In this document: positions 16,883-25,701 of the stretch, one piece after another | Layout: the number at the start of each line of letters is the position of its first letter | Numbering within the stretch: the first letter of the stretch is position 1 | From: Gemmatimonadota bacterium | GTDB taxonomy: Bacteria > Gemmatimonadota > Gemmatimonadetes > Gemmatimonadales > Gemmatimonadaceae | Assembly (NCBI GenBank): GCA_021324775.1 | Contig: JAJPIM010000023.1 | Location: 1-53,175, forward strand | Length of the DNA stretch: 53,175 nucleotides | Direction of reading: 5' to 3' | Made by a program: the position numbers and the translations under genes | Notes under the pieces: generated by a model | Database searches by the model: none | The model's input: the letters and a program-made list of their open reading frames with translations, nothing else | Told to the model about the DNA's origin: nothing

Positions 16883-17194
16883 GCAGGATGCCCCCTAAGG
16901 TCCGTTCGGCAGCCGGACTGGCGTGGCGGACCGGACAAGCCGGTCCACGGTAGCCTCCAGAGCTTTGCGTCGCCGGCTTTCGCCGGGTATGCCGTTCTCG
17001 CGGGCGCCCGGGAGTGGGCACCCCCGCCGCGCGAAGCGGCGGTCTATCGGTCACGCCTGCTCAGGCGCGTCTACGAATGTAGGAATGCCAGGATGACGAG
17101 CAATGGACAATACGCCCGAGCGCAGCCTCGGATTCTGCGGCTATGCCAGACGTGGACAACCCGCCTTTGCTGACGCGGCTGCGCCGGGTCCGTT
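16883..17194. other. Intergenic region with two short hairpins
   Basis: The spacer of about 310 bases contains GGACCGG/CCGGTCC (16928-16934 with 16940-16946, loop ACAAG) and CCGCCGC/GCGGCGG (17024-17030 with 17036-17042, loop GCGAA). The second lies downstream of the DUF3857 gene on the minus strand and could act as a terminator, but it lacks a T-tract. I see no gene. Confidence 0.5.
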
Positions 17195-19216
17195 TCAGGT
17201 CTTGGCGGTCCCGGGCGTCCCCGGCCCGGCCGAGTGGTCGATGACGATGAACGAGACCCGGTCTTTGGCCAGCGCCCGCAGCCACGCGACGAGATCTCCG
17301 ATGCGTTCTTTGGGAAGCACGCCTTCCGCGCCGCTCAGGCGATGGACGATGACGAGATCCCGCCCGTCCTGCCGGTATTCGGATTCATAGCGCCCGAATG
17401 CACTCGCCGCCGTCACACTGGCCGGGAGATGGGCATGCCACCCCTCTGGCAGCGTGATGCGCATCTCGTCCACGACTGTGGTCGGCCCGATGACCTGGGC
17501 GGCATCGATCGGCATCTTGCGCGCGCCATGTGCTTCCAGTTGGTCTGCGATCTGCCCCCAGTGCGCGGCGCCCGACCGCAGAGTCAGAATGTCCGTTTCG
17601 CCCGACTGCTGCGTTGCGTCGCCATCTCGCACCAGAAACGCGATGCGTGCGGTCGCGTGGAAATCCTTTCCGTCGAATGTCGTGAGACTGTCGCCACGTG
17701 CGTTCGGAAAGATCGATGCTGCCAGTCTCCGCAACAGATCCGCACGCTGGGCGGAGTCCATCGGGGTCCGCATCATCGCGCGCAAACCGAGCTCCGAAAT
17801 GCCCGTTCCGACAATCTCGACCCGGCCGTTGAACTTCCCATCGGTGGACAGGGCGCCGGTGAGCAGTGAGCTGGTCTTGTTCTCGGCAGGTTTGTCCCGC
17901 GGCGTCGTCACTTCCTCGGTGGTGCCATCCGGGTGTACGATGAGCGCGAACTCGTCTTCGTCCCCGTAGGGCAGCGTGCCGAAGCGGGACAGCTCCGAGG
18001 TGAGATCGACGAACTGGTATCCGTTCGGCCGTTTGATCGCCGCGATCTCATGATCGAACGCTCCGATAGTGGGAACGGCCCGGTCCGGCCGGCCGCCTGC
18101 GTTCAGGAGCACCGGATATGCCTGTACCCCGATGTCACTCAGGGCTGCGATGAACAGCGTCGCCTTGTCTTTGCAATCGCCGAACCCGGTCGCCAGCACG
18201 GTTGCTGGTGAACGCGGCTGGTAGCCGCCGATGCCCAATGACACGGACACGTACCGGACGTCCTGTGCGACCCATCGATGGATGGCGCGGATCGAATCCT
18301 CGAGAGTCGTGGCATGTGCGGTGATGCGGCGCACGGAGTCCTGGATCTGGGACCCGGACGCCAGTTGTGAGTGCGACAGCCCCGCGTACCACTTGCCGAT
18401 GTCCGACCACGACCCGGGTGCTGAAACGGACAGCCACATGTTCACGTTGTTCGAGTCCGCCCCCGGCTCGAACATCTCGGGTCTGTTCCAGGCGACGTCC
18501 CTCGTCACCCATTCGTACACCTTGCGATTGCCGGCGACAGTCTCCCGCCGCTGGAAGTTCAGGTTTCGCTCATCGATCCGGAGTGCCATGTCCCTGGGCA
18601 CATCGATCAGGAGCCGAGAGCGCTTTACCGTGGTGTTCGCATTGACGGACCACGACTGGAAGAAATCGCCGGGCCGGTACGGCGCACGCTCTTCGAGGGT
18701 ATAGCTGATATCCACCAAGGTGCCGACGGCCACGCCGCTCAGCGATGCGTGCAGCACCTTGCGATGCACGTACACCGGATTCGCCATCGCCGCTGGTACG
18801 TCGGACAGTTGTGTCTGAGCTGGCTTGGCGCTGATCACCTGGCCGGTCCGCGACAACACGCGGATCCAGTTGATCGTGAGCTGCTGATGATCCGGGTCGT
18901 AGGCGAACTGCCGCTCTTCGAACCCCCGCACGGCACGCTCCTGCAACACTTGCGTGACCTGCCGGAAAGTCTCCGTCCCATGCCCGTCCGCATCCATACG
19001 GATCACGCCATCGTCCAGCAGCAACACCGTCGGCTGCTCGGGATACGCTGCGCTATCGACCGCCAGCTTGTAGATCGTATCATCGGCGATCGATGGATCG
19101 CCGTGCTCCGTGATATGGGGGGCCTGCGCGCGGGCACGCGCACCTGCCAATCCTGGTAGGACGATCATCGCACCGAGAAACAGGATCCGGCGGCCGATCC
19201 GCATTGAGATATCCAT
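17195..19216 (-). CDS. Exported DUF3857 and transglutaminase-like protein
   Basis: Exported protein of about 673 residues. A signal peptide (ILFLGAMIVLPGLAGARARAQ) is followed by a DUF3857 domain (VIRMDADGHGTETFRQVTQVLQ, FQSWSVNANTTVKRSRLLIDVP) and then a transglutaminase core. The likely catalytic triad is Cys in GFGDCKDKATLF, His in IGAFDHEIAAI and Asp in GYQFVDLTSE. A C-terminal DUF3858-like beta region ends the protein. Such proteins are common in Bacteroidota- and Gemmatimonadota-like genomes, often without a defined substrate. The ATG at 19216 is used because the longer frame to 19402 adds about 60 residues before the signal peptide. No strong ribosome-binding site is visible. Confidence 0.86.
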   Translation of the reverse strand: MDISMRIGRRILFLGAMIVLPGLAGARARAQAPHITEHGDPSIADDTIYKLAVDSAAYPEQPTVLLLDDGVIRMDADGHGTETFRQVTQVLQERAVRGFEERQFAYDPDHQQLTINWIRVLSRTGQVISAKPAQTQLSDVPAAMANPVYVHRKVLHASLSGVAVGTLVDISYTLEERAPYRPGDFFQSWSVNANTTVKRSRLLIDVPRDMALRIDERNLNFQRRETVAGNRKVYEWVTRDVAWNRPEMFEPGADSNNVNMWLSVSAPGSWSDIGKWYAGLSHSQLASGSQIQDSVRRITAHATTLEDSIRAIHRWVAQDVRYVSVSLGIGGYQPRSPATVLATGFGDCKDKATLFIAALSDIGVQAYPVLLNAGGRPDRAVPTIGAFDHEIAAIKRPNGYQFVDLTSELSRFGTLPYGDEDEFALIVHPDGTTEEVTTPRDKPAENKTSSLLTGALSTDGKFNGRVEIVGTGISELGLRAMMRTPMDSAQRADLLRRLAASIFPNARGDSLTTFDGKDFHATARIAFLVRDGDATQQSGETDILTLRSGAAHWGQIADQLEAHGARKMPIDAAQVIGPTTVVDEMRITLPEGWHAHLPASVTAASAFGRYESEYRQDGRDLVIVHRLSGAEGVLPKERIGDLVAWLRALAKDRVSFIVIDHSAGPGTPGTAKT

Positions 19217-19449
19217 GGTCGGGTGTACGTGGGGTGTTCGTACGTAGGTTACTGGCCGGTTCGGCTCTCCAACAGAGCGGCCGGCGGGAAGCTCACCGCT
19301 ATGGCCGCCCAGGCTCTCTGCCATTTGAGAGACGACCGTACCCGCCGCAATCGCACAGGCGCCCCTACCAGTTACGCGCCGATCGCGGGGTTCGCTGCCC
19401 ACGGCGCCCTGCCCCAGGCTACCCGAATGCTTGCCCGACGCCCTCGGAA

Positions 19450-20676
19450 TCAGTCGCCGATCTGCATTACCGCATCGATCAACCGGTCCAGATCATCCGG
19501 TGTCGTGTAACACGCGCACCCGGCCCGGACGAGGCCGCGGTCTTTGACCCCAAGGTGCTCGGTCACAGTCGATGCGTAAAAGTCGCCATGTGATACGAAT
19601 ACCGCCGCTCGCGCGAGTTGCTCGGCCACCGTGCGCGCGGCGAGGTCACGCACGGTGAACACCACCGTCGGCGTCCGCGGCCGGCCTGGATGCGGGCCGT
19701 ACAGCTTGACCGATGGAATCGCCGCCAGGCCGTCCCATAGCCGCGTGACCAGCGCTTCTCCCTCGCGGTGGAGCATCCCAAACGCCGACTCGAGACGCGC
19801 GCGCCGTGTCAGCTTGCCGCGCTTCACCGGCGCTAGAGAGGCCAGAAAATCCACCGCCGCGCCCGCGCCTGCTATGCCCTCGTGATTCTGCGTTCCGGTT
19901 TCGACCCGTTCCGGTGGTTCATTGGGAGCGGGGTCCACTTTCGGAACGTCCAGCTCCGCCAGCAGAGCGCGCCGCCCGTACAGCACACCGATGTGCGGCC
20001 CGTAGAGTTTGTACACCGAGCACGCGGCCAAGTCGCAATCCCATCCGCGGACATCCATCAATCCATGGGCGGCGTAGTGAACGGCATCCACGAACGCGAG
20101 TGCGCCGGCCGCGTGGGCCATCCCAGTGATTCGCGGAACGTCATTGATCGTCCCGAGCGCGTTAGACGCCGCACCGATCGCCACGAGTTTCGTGCGCGGA
20201 TTGATGCTGCGGGCCAACTCCTCCATATCGAGCTCGCCTGACACCGGATCGAAATGCACGAGGCGAATCGAGATCCCGCGCTCGCGCGCGAGTGCCCGCC
20301 ATGGCGCCACATTCGCTTGATGGTCAAGCTGCGTGACGACGACCTCATCTCCAGGGCCCCAGCCGCGGCCGAGTGCGCGCGCGACATGGAACGTCAGCGT
20401 CGTCATGTTCAAGCCGAAGACAATCTCCTCGGCAGATGCACCCCCGAAGAGATCCGCGAAGGCCGACCGTGCTCCTGCGATGATTGCGTCCGTCTCGATG
20501 CTCGTCGGATATGCCCAGTCGGTGTTGGCGTTGTGGTTGAGGAGGTAGTCGCTCATTGCCTCCACCACGCAGCCCGGCACCTGCGTCCCACCTGGCCCAT
20601 CGAAGTACGCGACCGGCCGCCCTAGATGACTTCGGGCGAGTGCCGGGAATTGAGCCCGGATCGTATCAGGAGGCAT
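19450..20676 (-). CDS. Cysteine desulfurase-like PLP enzyme (class V aminotransferase)
   Basis: Cytosolic PLP-dependent enzyme of 408 residues, closest to the cysteine desulfurase family branch typified by VC1184. Seen are AYFDGPGGTQVPGCVVEAM at the N-terminus, EIVFGLNMTTLTFHVARAL, the cofactor-stacking His in TQLDHQANVAPW, Asp-Ala-x-His in FVDAVHYAAHG, and the Schiff-base Lys in CSVYKLYGPHIGVLYGR. The C-terminal RAGCACYTTPDDLDRLIDA carries two Cys, but the canonical SufS/IscS active-site loop is not obvious. It may therefore be a desulfurase or another C-S/C-N lyase. Its start overlaps the upstream msrC gene by 11 bases, indicating translational coupling. Confidence 0.85.
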   Translation of the reverse strand: MPPDTIRAQFPALARSHLGRPVAYFDGPGGTQVPGCVVEAMSDYLLNHNANTDWAYPTSIETDAIIAGARSAFADLFGGASAEEIVFGLNMTTLTFHVARALGRGWGPGDEVVVTQLDHQANVAPWRALARERGISIRLVHFDPVSGELDMEELARSINPRTKLVAIGAASNALGTINDVPRITGMAHAAGALAFVDAVHYAAHGLMDVRGWDCDLAACSVYKLYGPHIGVLYGRRALLAELDVPKVDPAPNEPPERVETGTQNHEGIAGAGAAVDFLASLAPVKRGKLTRRARLESAFGMLHREGEALVTRLWDGLAAIPSVKLYGPHPGRPRTPTVVFTVRDLAARTVAEQLARAAVFVSHGDFYASTVTEHLGVKDRGLVRAGCACYTTPDDLDRLIDAVMQIGD

Positions 20677-21166
20677 CGGCCGACCGGGCGAACCACTTCA
20701 CGATTCGCTCGAGCCCCTCGGCATCGCCTGGCCCGAATGTCCCAGGATGCTCGCCATCGACATCCAGCACGGCAATCAGGACATCACGGGAGTCCATGAC
20801 CGGCACGACGATCTCCGACCGCGCGCGCGCATCACAAGTGATATGTCCCGGAAACAGGTTCACATCCGCAACGATCATAGTGCGGCGTTCCGCCGCTGCG
20901 GTGCCGCACACACCATTGCCAAACGGGATCTCCAGGCATCCAAGCGTGCCCTGGTATGGACCCACTCGCAGCAGCTTGCCCGGCTCAACCACCCGATAGA
21001 ATCCGGTCCACAAATACCCGAACGCGTGGTGGACCAAGGCGCTAATCGTCGCCATAGCCGCCATTGCGTCGGTGATACCATCAAGGACGCTGTCCACATG
21101 CCTGGCGAGTTCCCGATAGGCTTCGTCCTTCGGGCGTGTGCGTAAGTCAAGAGTGATTTCAGCCAT
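20666..21166 (-). CDS. msrC: Free methionine-(R)-sulfoxide reductase (GAF-domain fRMsr)
   Basis: GAF-fold enzyme of 166 residues that reduces free L-methionine-(R)-sulfoxide to methionine with thioredoxin-type electrons. The signature GPYQGTLGCLEIPFGNGVCG gives Cys77 and Cys87, and GHITCDARARSEIVVP gives the catalytic Cys111 and Glu118. All three Cys of the family are present. It is the first gene of a two-gene unit with the cysteine desulfurase-like gene (11-base overlap), so both act in sulfur amino-acid chemistry. The start ATG lacks a good ribosome-binding site. Confidence 0.92.
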   Translation of the reverse strand: MAEITLDLRTRPKDEAYRELARHVDSVLDGITDAMAAMATISALVHHAFGYLWTGFYRVVEPGKLLRVGPYQGTLGCLEIPFGNGVCGTAAAERRTMIVADVNLFPGHITCDARARSEIVVPVMDSRDVLIAVLDVDGEHPGTFGPGDAEGLERIVKWFARSADAS

Positions 21167-21291
21167 GAGATAACATACAAAGATCGAGACCAGCCCGATG
21201 TCACATAGACCCCATTACTCCAGACCACGGGAATGGTTGATATCTCCGGTGGCTGATATCGTCACGGGGGGAACCGACACAGATTAGAGCC

Positions 21292-22254
21292 ATGCGCAGC
21301 GCCTCGAGCTCATGCTTGAATCCCCGCTTCAAGCAACCCTCGCCGATCCTAGTGCTGGCAGTGGCGCTCATCGGTATCTCTGTCGCGGCGCCGATGATAC
21401 GCATATCGCACGATCCGCCACTCACGATTGCCGTCTGGCGTCTTGGGTTCTCGCTGCTCCTCATCGTACCGTTTCTTGCTGGCACTCGTGGATGGCGGCA
21501 ATGGCTGGTGCTCACCCGGCGTGATTGTGTAATCGCAGTTGTAGCTGGCGTGCTGCTCGCTCTCCATTTCTGGTCCTGGAATGCATCGATCTTCTACACG
21601 AGCGTCGCGGCGTCAGTGGTCCTCGTCAACACACAACCGATCATTGTCGCGTTGCTCTCCGCTGCATGGCTCAAGGAAATGCCGACGCCGATGCAATGGT
21701 CCGGGATCACACTTGCCGTCGCAGCGGCGTGTGTTGTTGGCTGGGGCGATTTCAGCGACGTGGCTGGTCCCGCTAGTGCGGGAAACCATGCCCTTCTGGG
21801 CGATGGTCTCGCGTTAGTGGGCGGGATCGCAGCTGCGATCTATTACGTCGCAGGGCGTCGTCTTCGAGCCACCCTCGATCTCTGGCCCTACGTCGCTCTT
21901 GTCTACAGCGTCTGCTTCGTGACCCTTCTGACGATCGCCATCGCGACCACGACACCGCTCTTCCCACAACCGCCCCGGGAGCTGGCGATTTTCGCCGGGC
22001 TCGCCCTTGGCCCAATGTAACTTGGACATACAAGTCTCAACTGGGCCCTCAAATACCTCCCAGCCTACCTGGTCATACTCACGGTCCTTGGCGAGCCTAT
22101 TGGCGCGACTTTGCTTGCTGCCGTTCTTCCCGGAATCCGCGAAATGCCGTCGGCATCGACATTTCTTGGAGGCATTGTTCTACTGTCCGGGATTACCATG
22201 GCTGCAATCGCTCGGCGGTCCTCACCGCCAGCGACACCCTCAGCGTCCAGTTAG
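21292..22254 (+). pseudogene. EamA (DMT) family permease interrupted by an in-frame TAA
   Basis: Drug/metabolite transporter superfamily permease with ten predicted membrane helices if read through. The frame is intact for 242 codons (ILVLAVALIGISVAAPMIRI, PLTIAVWRLGFSLLL, VNTQPIIVALLSAAWLKE, LVGGIAAAIYYVAGRRLRA) and then meets TAA at 22018-22020. Translation of the same frame beyond it continues the family C-terminus for 77 codons (GHTSLNWALKYLPAYLVILT, TFLGGIVLLSGITMAAIARR) to a TAG at 22252-22254. The break is one codon, not a frameshift, so it is a nonsense mutation, a sequencing error or recoding. The gene is divergent from msrC and convergent with rep. Confidence 0.88.
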
Positions 22255-22267
22255 ATACAGCCACAAG

Positions 22268-24034
22268 TCATCCACTCGTAGTGTGCCGCCCTGGATCAAA
22301 GACCTCGAGCTGTATTTTCGAAACACGATCTGCCGTCTCGCTTCGTAGCTCACTCTCGATCCCGAGCAAACCTACCCGCTCCAGCATTTGCAACGTGAAT
22401 GCAGACGCAGTCACACAGGTCAACGTATCACCCACGAGGTCAAATGCAGCGAGGTCTTCAACATAAACTGCATGAGTGGATGGATATCGCGCTGCTGCTT
22501 TAGGCCGCACCACACTCCAGAGCTCCGCTGCATCCGGCGAAATGGCTGCCGTCCGCGCGGCATCAATGATTGGAACCCGCTGAGCTGGAGGTGCAAGCGC
22601 GATATCGTCAAGATTGCGGGGCCTCAGCACAATGGGCCCAGCAGTCTGCTGGTTCTCGTGAACTCGATACCCAGATCCTGTTACTCCCCTACGCTGATGG
22701 GCGAGCCACTGTTGATACCTGACATCACCAGAAAAGTTAGCGTCCCCATCGACAAGCTTCAGCAGGTAAGCAGACCAACTGCGTTTTACACGAGTATGAT
22801 CGATATCGCGTACATAAAGCAGGTATTGCAAGGCCTCGTACACGCGGCTTGGCCGTTCGGCAAGCATTCTATCTGCGCTTTCACGTGTTACTCCAAAGTG
22901 CCGTAACAGCATCCGCTGGATGCGCAGCTCGCGGGCATCAAGTGCGCCAACACCACGAAGCAGCGCAGCCATCCGTAATTGCAAGCCTGGCATAAACGTG
23001 AACACATACCGTCCTCGGCTTGCCTTCTCCCATTCTGCCTGCGCAAGAACCTCACAACTCACCAGCTCACTCGAAGCTTCCTCGACAGATGCTCGGACAG
23101 CAGCGGGCCGACGTGAGACACCAGCCATGCCACACCGTAGCCGAAGATCACTCAAGGTCATAGACCACGGAGCAGTGACGCCACGAGCGGATTCGCCCGC
23201 AAAGAGCTGATACAAGCGTTTTGCGATCGGACTCCGAAGCGCCACGTAACGCTCAACGTTAATCCAAGCAGCCCAGCCACCAGCGAGCTCCCGTAACCAG
23301 ACAGGATTGATCTGTAAATGCGCAATCCAATCCTCACCTTCTTCCCGCCGGTCATACGTCCGCTTAACTGCATATTCGAGGATATGTAGTACACCGATCG
23401 TGGCAGTACCTTTTCTCGCCTGCGGAACAGGCAGACCATCGGGTTCAACTGGACGAACTGCTGGTCTTACTCTCTCGCCTGATAAAATCTCGCCAGGATC
23501 GTTGCCAGCACCGTCGCTTAGTAAAGCCAACCCAATATTTGACGCCTGCTGGTTCACATGCATCTCGATCCTGACATGTGATAACCGATGTAGCGCCTCC
23601 CGAATACGGCGGCTGGTATCACCATTCATAGGCCGCCCCATTGCACGCGCAATCATCCCTACAGTCGGATCCGGAAACTCTCCATTCGAGAATAGCCGTG
23701 CACGATCTCCAGCAGGCATCTCATCGGCAATTTTGAACAAAGCAAAGAAAATGTCCCCATCAGCCCCGTACGGCAGGCCATGCTGATCATCTCCCTTCAC
23801 AACTACCCGATACTGTGATCCATCAGCACGCCGACCATTCAGCTCTGCGCTATATGCAAATCCAGGTAACCGACCAGTCACCTGATCAATACGCTCAAGC
23901 TTCTGGACAGCTCGGATAATCGGTAAATCAACCAGCTGCAGTGCTACCGGGTAAACCCCACCTCCTCTCCCACTACCCAGTAACAACTCCTCCCACGGAG
24001 GATCCGATATCTGCACCAATCCATTTCCTGCCAT
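22268..24034 (-). CDS. Plasmid-type replication initiator (RepA/RPA family) with DnaA domain I-like C-terminus
   Basis: Initiator-like protein of about 588 residues. The family pattern is seen in LPYGADGDIFFALFKIADEM, PTVGMIARAMGRPMNGDTSRRIREALHRLSHVRIEM (first winged helix), WLRELAGGWAAWINVERYVALRSPIAKRLYQLFAGES and the second winged-helix region WSMTLSDLRLRCGMAG to GRYVFTFMPG. A helical domain follows (LLRHFGVTRESADRMLAERP). The last 80 residues (AELWSVVRP, GDTLTCVTASAFTLQML, IQLEVFDPG) resemble DnaA domain I, which contacts DnaB and loader proteins. The ATG at 24034 is used; a GTG at 24043 is also possible. Codon use is less GC-rich than in flanking genes. Transcription runs away from the AT-rich segment at 24044-24732, as expected for an initiator beside its origin. 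Confidence 0.82.
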   Translation of the reverse strand: MAGNGLVQISDPPWEELLLGSGRGGGVYPVALQLVDLPIIRAVQKLERIDQVTGRLPGFAYSAELNGRRADGSQYRVVVKGDDQHGLPYGADGDIFFALFKIADEMPAGDRARLFSNGEFPDPTVGMIARAMGRPMNGDTSRRIREALHRLSHVRIEMHVNQQASNIGLALLSDGAGNDPGEILSGERVRPAVRPVEPDGLPVPQARKGTATIGVLHILEYAVKRTYDRREEGEDWIAHLQINPVWLRELAGGWAAWINVERYVALRSPIAKRLYQLFAGESARGVTAPWSMTLSDLRLRCGMAGVSRRPAAVRASVEEASSELVSCEVLAQAEWEKASRGRYVFTFMPGLQLRMAALLRGVGALDARELRIQRMLLRHFGVTRESADRMLAERPSRVYEALQYLLYVRDIDHTRVKRSWSAYLLKLVDGDANFSGDVRYQQWLAHQRRGVTGSGYRVHENQQTAGPIVLRPRNLDDIALAPPAQRVPIIDAARTAAISPDAAELWSVVRPKAAARYPSTHAVYVEDLAAFDLVGDTLTCVTASAFTLQMLERVGLLGIESELRSETADRVSKIQLEVFDPGRHTTSG

Positions 24035-24043
24035 AGGGCACAC

Positions 24044-24732
24044 AACTTATCCACGAATCGCCATATCTGTTAGGGTAACCAGCTCAATCTGACCTCAAGC
24101 CGGGCCTTGTTCGCTCCTACCACCTACTGTCTCCACGTCCATCTATCACCAAGCACAGTTGCATTTCCTGCTTTCTCTCGAGCGGCTGGTTGTTGTTTTA
24201 ACCTTCCTTAAATCAGACTAACGAACAGCACTGCTCGGCTAATAGGCTGGTCATCTATCTAATCGCTGGCGGTGATGATCGTTGTGGAGAGCTGAGTCGT
24301 GGTATTTAGTGGTTTGCAGGTCAGGTGTATGTCTGCCAGACCTCAGATCGTCGGTATGTGTAGTTTCAGGCTTTGAGGCAAGTAGTTAGCTAGTACGCCA
24401 ACTGTCATAGCTTGGTACGAGAGGTGGGGTATCAGGCCAGGTAAGGGGTACTAGGGGGGTGTGTTCAAGCAAATGTTGGAGTCTGGTTGGCGTTGTTCGG
24501 CTATGGGGGTAATCGCAGTTTTGTTAATTAACCAGCTGTCAATCCGTGCCATGTATATATGTCTAAGTCGTTGTAGTATAAGAGCTTGCTTGGCTATATA
24601 TAGGTCCGCAGCTGGGTAGGTGTGCTATCATTTGTGGCTTAGCGGGACCTTCAATTGTGCTGGTATGACGATTGGCGTACCTTGGACGGGGCACTTTAGA
24701 TCAGTCTATTGGCGCACAACCTATGAGGTCTG
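24044..24732. other. Candidate replication origin region
   Basis: A 0.69-kb non-coding segment between divergent rep and double-winged-helix genes, the least GC-rich stretch of the window. Plus-strand composition flips inside it. My hand count gives C 23/G 7 in 24121-24180 and C 6/G 27 in 24421-24480, with near balance at 24181-24240. The segment TGTTGTTTTAACCTTCC to AAATCAGACTAAC (about 24190-24222) is a candidate unwinding element. GTTAATTAAC (24522-24531) and a TATATATA run (24594-24601) are other AT-rich spots. I could not find convincing iterons by eye. Confidence 0.65.
24047..24055 (+). promoter_or_regulatory. DnaA-box-like 9-mer at the rep 5' end
   Basis: TTATCCACG differs from the consensus DnaA box TTATCCACA only at the last base. 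It lies just upstream of the rep start codon, where bound DnaA could both load at the origin and repress rep. Only one good match was found in the segment, so chance occurrence cannot be excluded. Confidence 0.5.
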
Positions 24733-25653
24733 GTGAACATTCCTCTGTCTAACAGTGGGTCCTACCGTAGACCGATAGCTGATGTTGACACTCTGCCATT
24801 CGAGGTCTCTGATGACCTTGTTGTGCAATCAGTAGCTGCGACTTTTGCACGGGCTCCGCTTAGGCCTGATGAATTACGTGATATTCGGCTGATTGCATTT
24901 GTACTTGCTATATCCGCTCAGCTATCGGCTAAGCAGGTAGCTACAGACCGCTTTGAAGCATCTCGTATCGTGGTAGCTGATGATCGATTGAGGTCAGTAA
25001 GTGGTCTTTCTTTGGCGAGAGTACAGCGATCACTATCACGGTTGGTCGAAGCACGGGTACTCGAGCAGGTTGCCGATGACCCGCCGAGTTGGTTCAGATT
25101 GGCAGCTAGGGTGATGCAGCCACCAGGATCCGGTCAGTATATGAGCTGGATCGGGGTTGTTCCGAAAATCGCTGGCCGTGTCCCCGCAATATTGCTTCTC
25201 CGAGCGATCCTGGATCTGGTAACAGTTCCATGGGATTGGACTCGGTTGACTTACGAGCAGTTAGCTACTCGTGCTTCCTATTCTCTTGGGATGGCGCAGC
25301 GTGGTGTGATGCAGTTGCTCGAGTCGGGCATACTGGAGCGGGCGGATCACTTAGGCCGAGGTCATGATTATCGGCTGAGCTCCTGGGCACTAGGTCGCGG
25401 CCCAATTCCAGAGCCCGTGCAACTACCCGCTGAAGCAGCGCGCCAAAGCGCTCAACCTGAACGAATCCAAGCAAGTGAACCCACCAGCCAATCCATGAAT
25501 GCAAACGCCAATGCGATGAGCACAATGGCAGTGGAGATTGGTGGGTTAGTACTCCGTGTACCTGTCGGCACTCAAATTCGTATGACTCTCGGTGCAGATG
25601 GCGAACCGCAATACGAAGTCGGATCTGAACTCAAGATCATTCGACGCGGGTAG
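24733..25653 (+). CDS. Tandem winged-helix protein, possible replication accessory or regulator
   Basis: A 306-residue protein I do not recognise as a named family. Two winged-helix-like segments are visible: LSLARVQRSLSRLVEARVLEQVADDPPSWFRL (about 95-127) and LTYEQLATRASYSLGMAQRGVMQLLESGILERADHLGRGHDYRL (about 175-218). The tail has a Gln/Ser/Asn-rich linker and a small beta segment (GGLVLRVPVGTQIRMTL). Two winged helices are the classic build of plasmid Rep proteins. Divergence from rep across the origin-like segment suggests a role in initiation or its control. The GTG start is supported by GAGG 4 bases upstream. Codon use is AT-leaning, like rep. Confidence 0.7.
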   Translation: MNIPLSNSGSYRRPIADVDTLPFEVSDDLVVQSVAATFARAPLRPDELRDIRLIAFVLAISAQLSAKQVATDRFEASRIVVADDRLRSVSGLSLARVQRSLSRLVEARVLEQVADDPPSWFRLAARVMQPPGSGQYMSWIGVVPKIAGRVPAILLLRAILDLVTVPWDWTRLTYEQLATRASYSLGMAQRGVMQLLESGILERADHLGRGHDYRLSSWALGRGPIPEPVQLPAEAARQSAQPERIQASEPTSQSMNANANAMSTMAVEIGGLVLRVPVGTQIRMTLGADGEPQYEVGSELKIIRRG

Positions 25654-25701
25654 GCATGATGTTTCTAGTCTGCTGACCTTTCACCGGCCAAACACACGTT
25701 G

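Noticed and set aside
24044-24732. Iterons or a CRISPR array in the AT-rich spacer
   Set aside because: Only short coincidental repeats such as AACCAGCT (twice) were found; no regular spacing or unit length.
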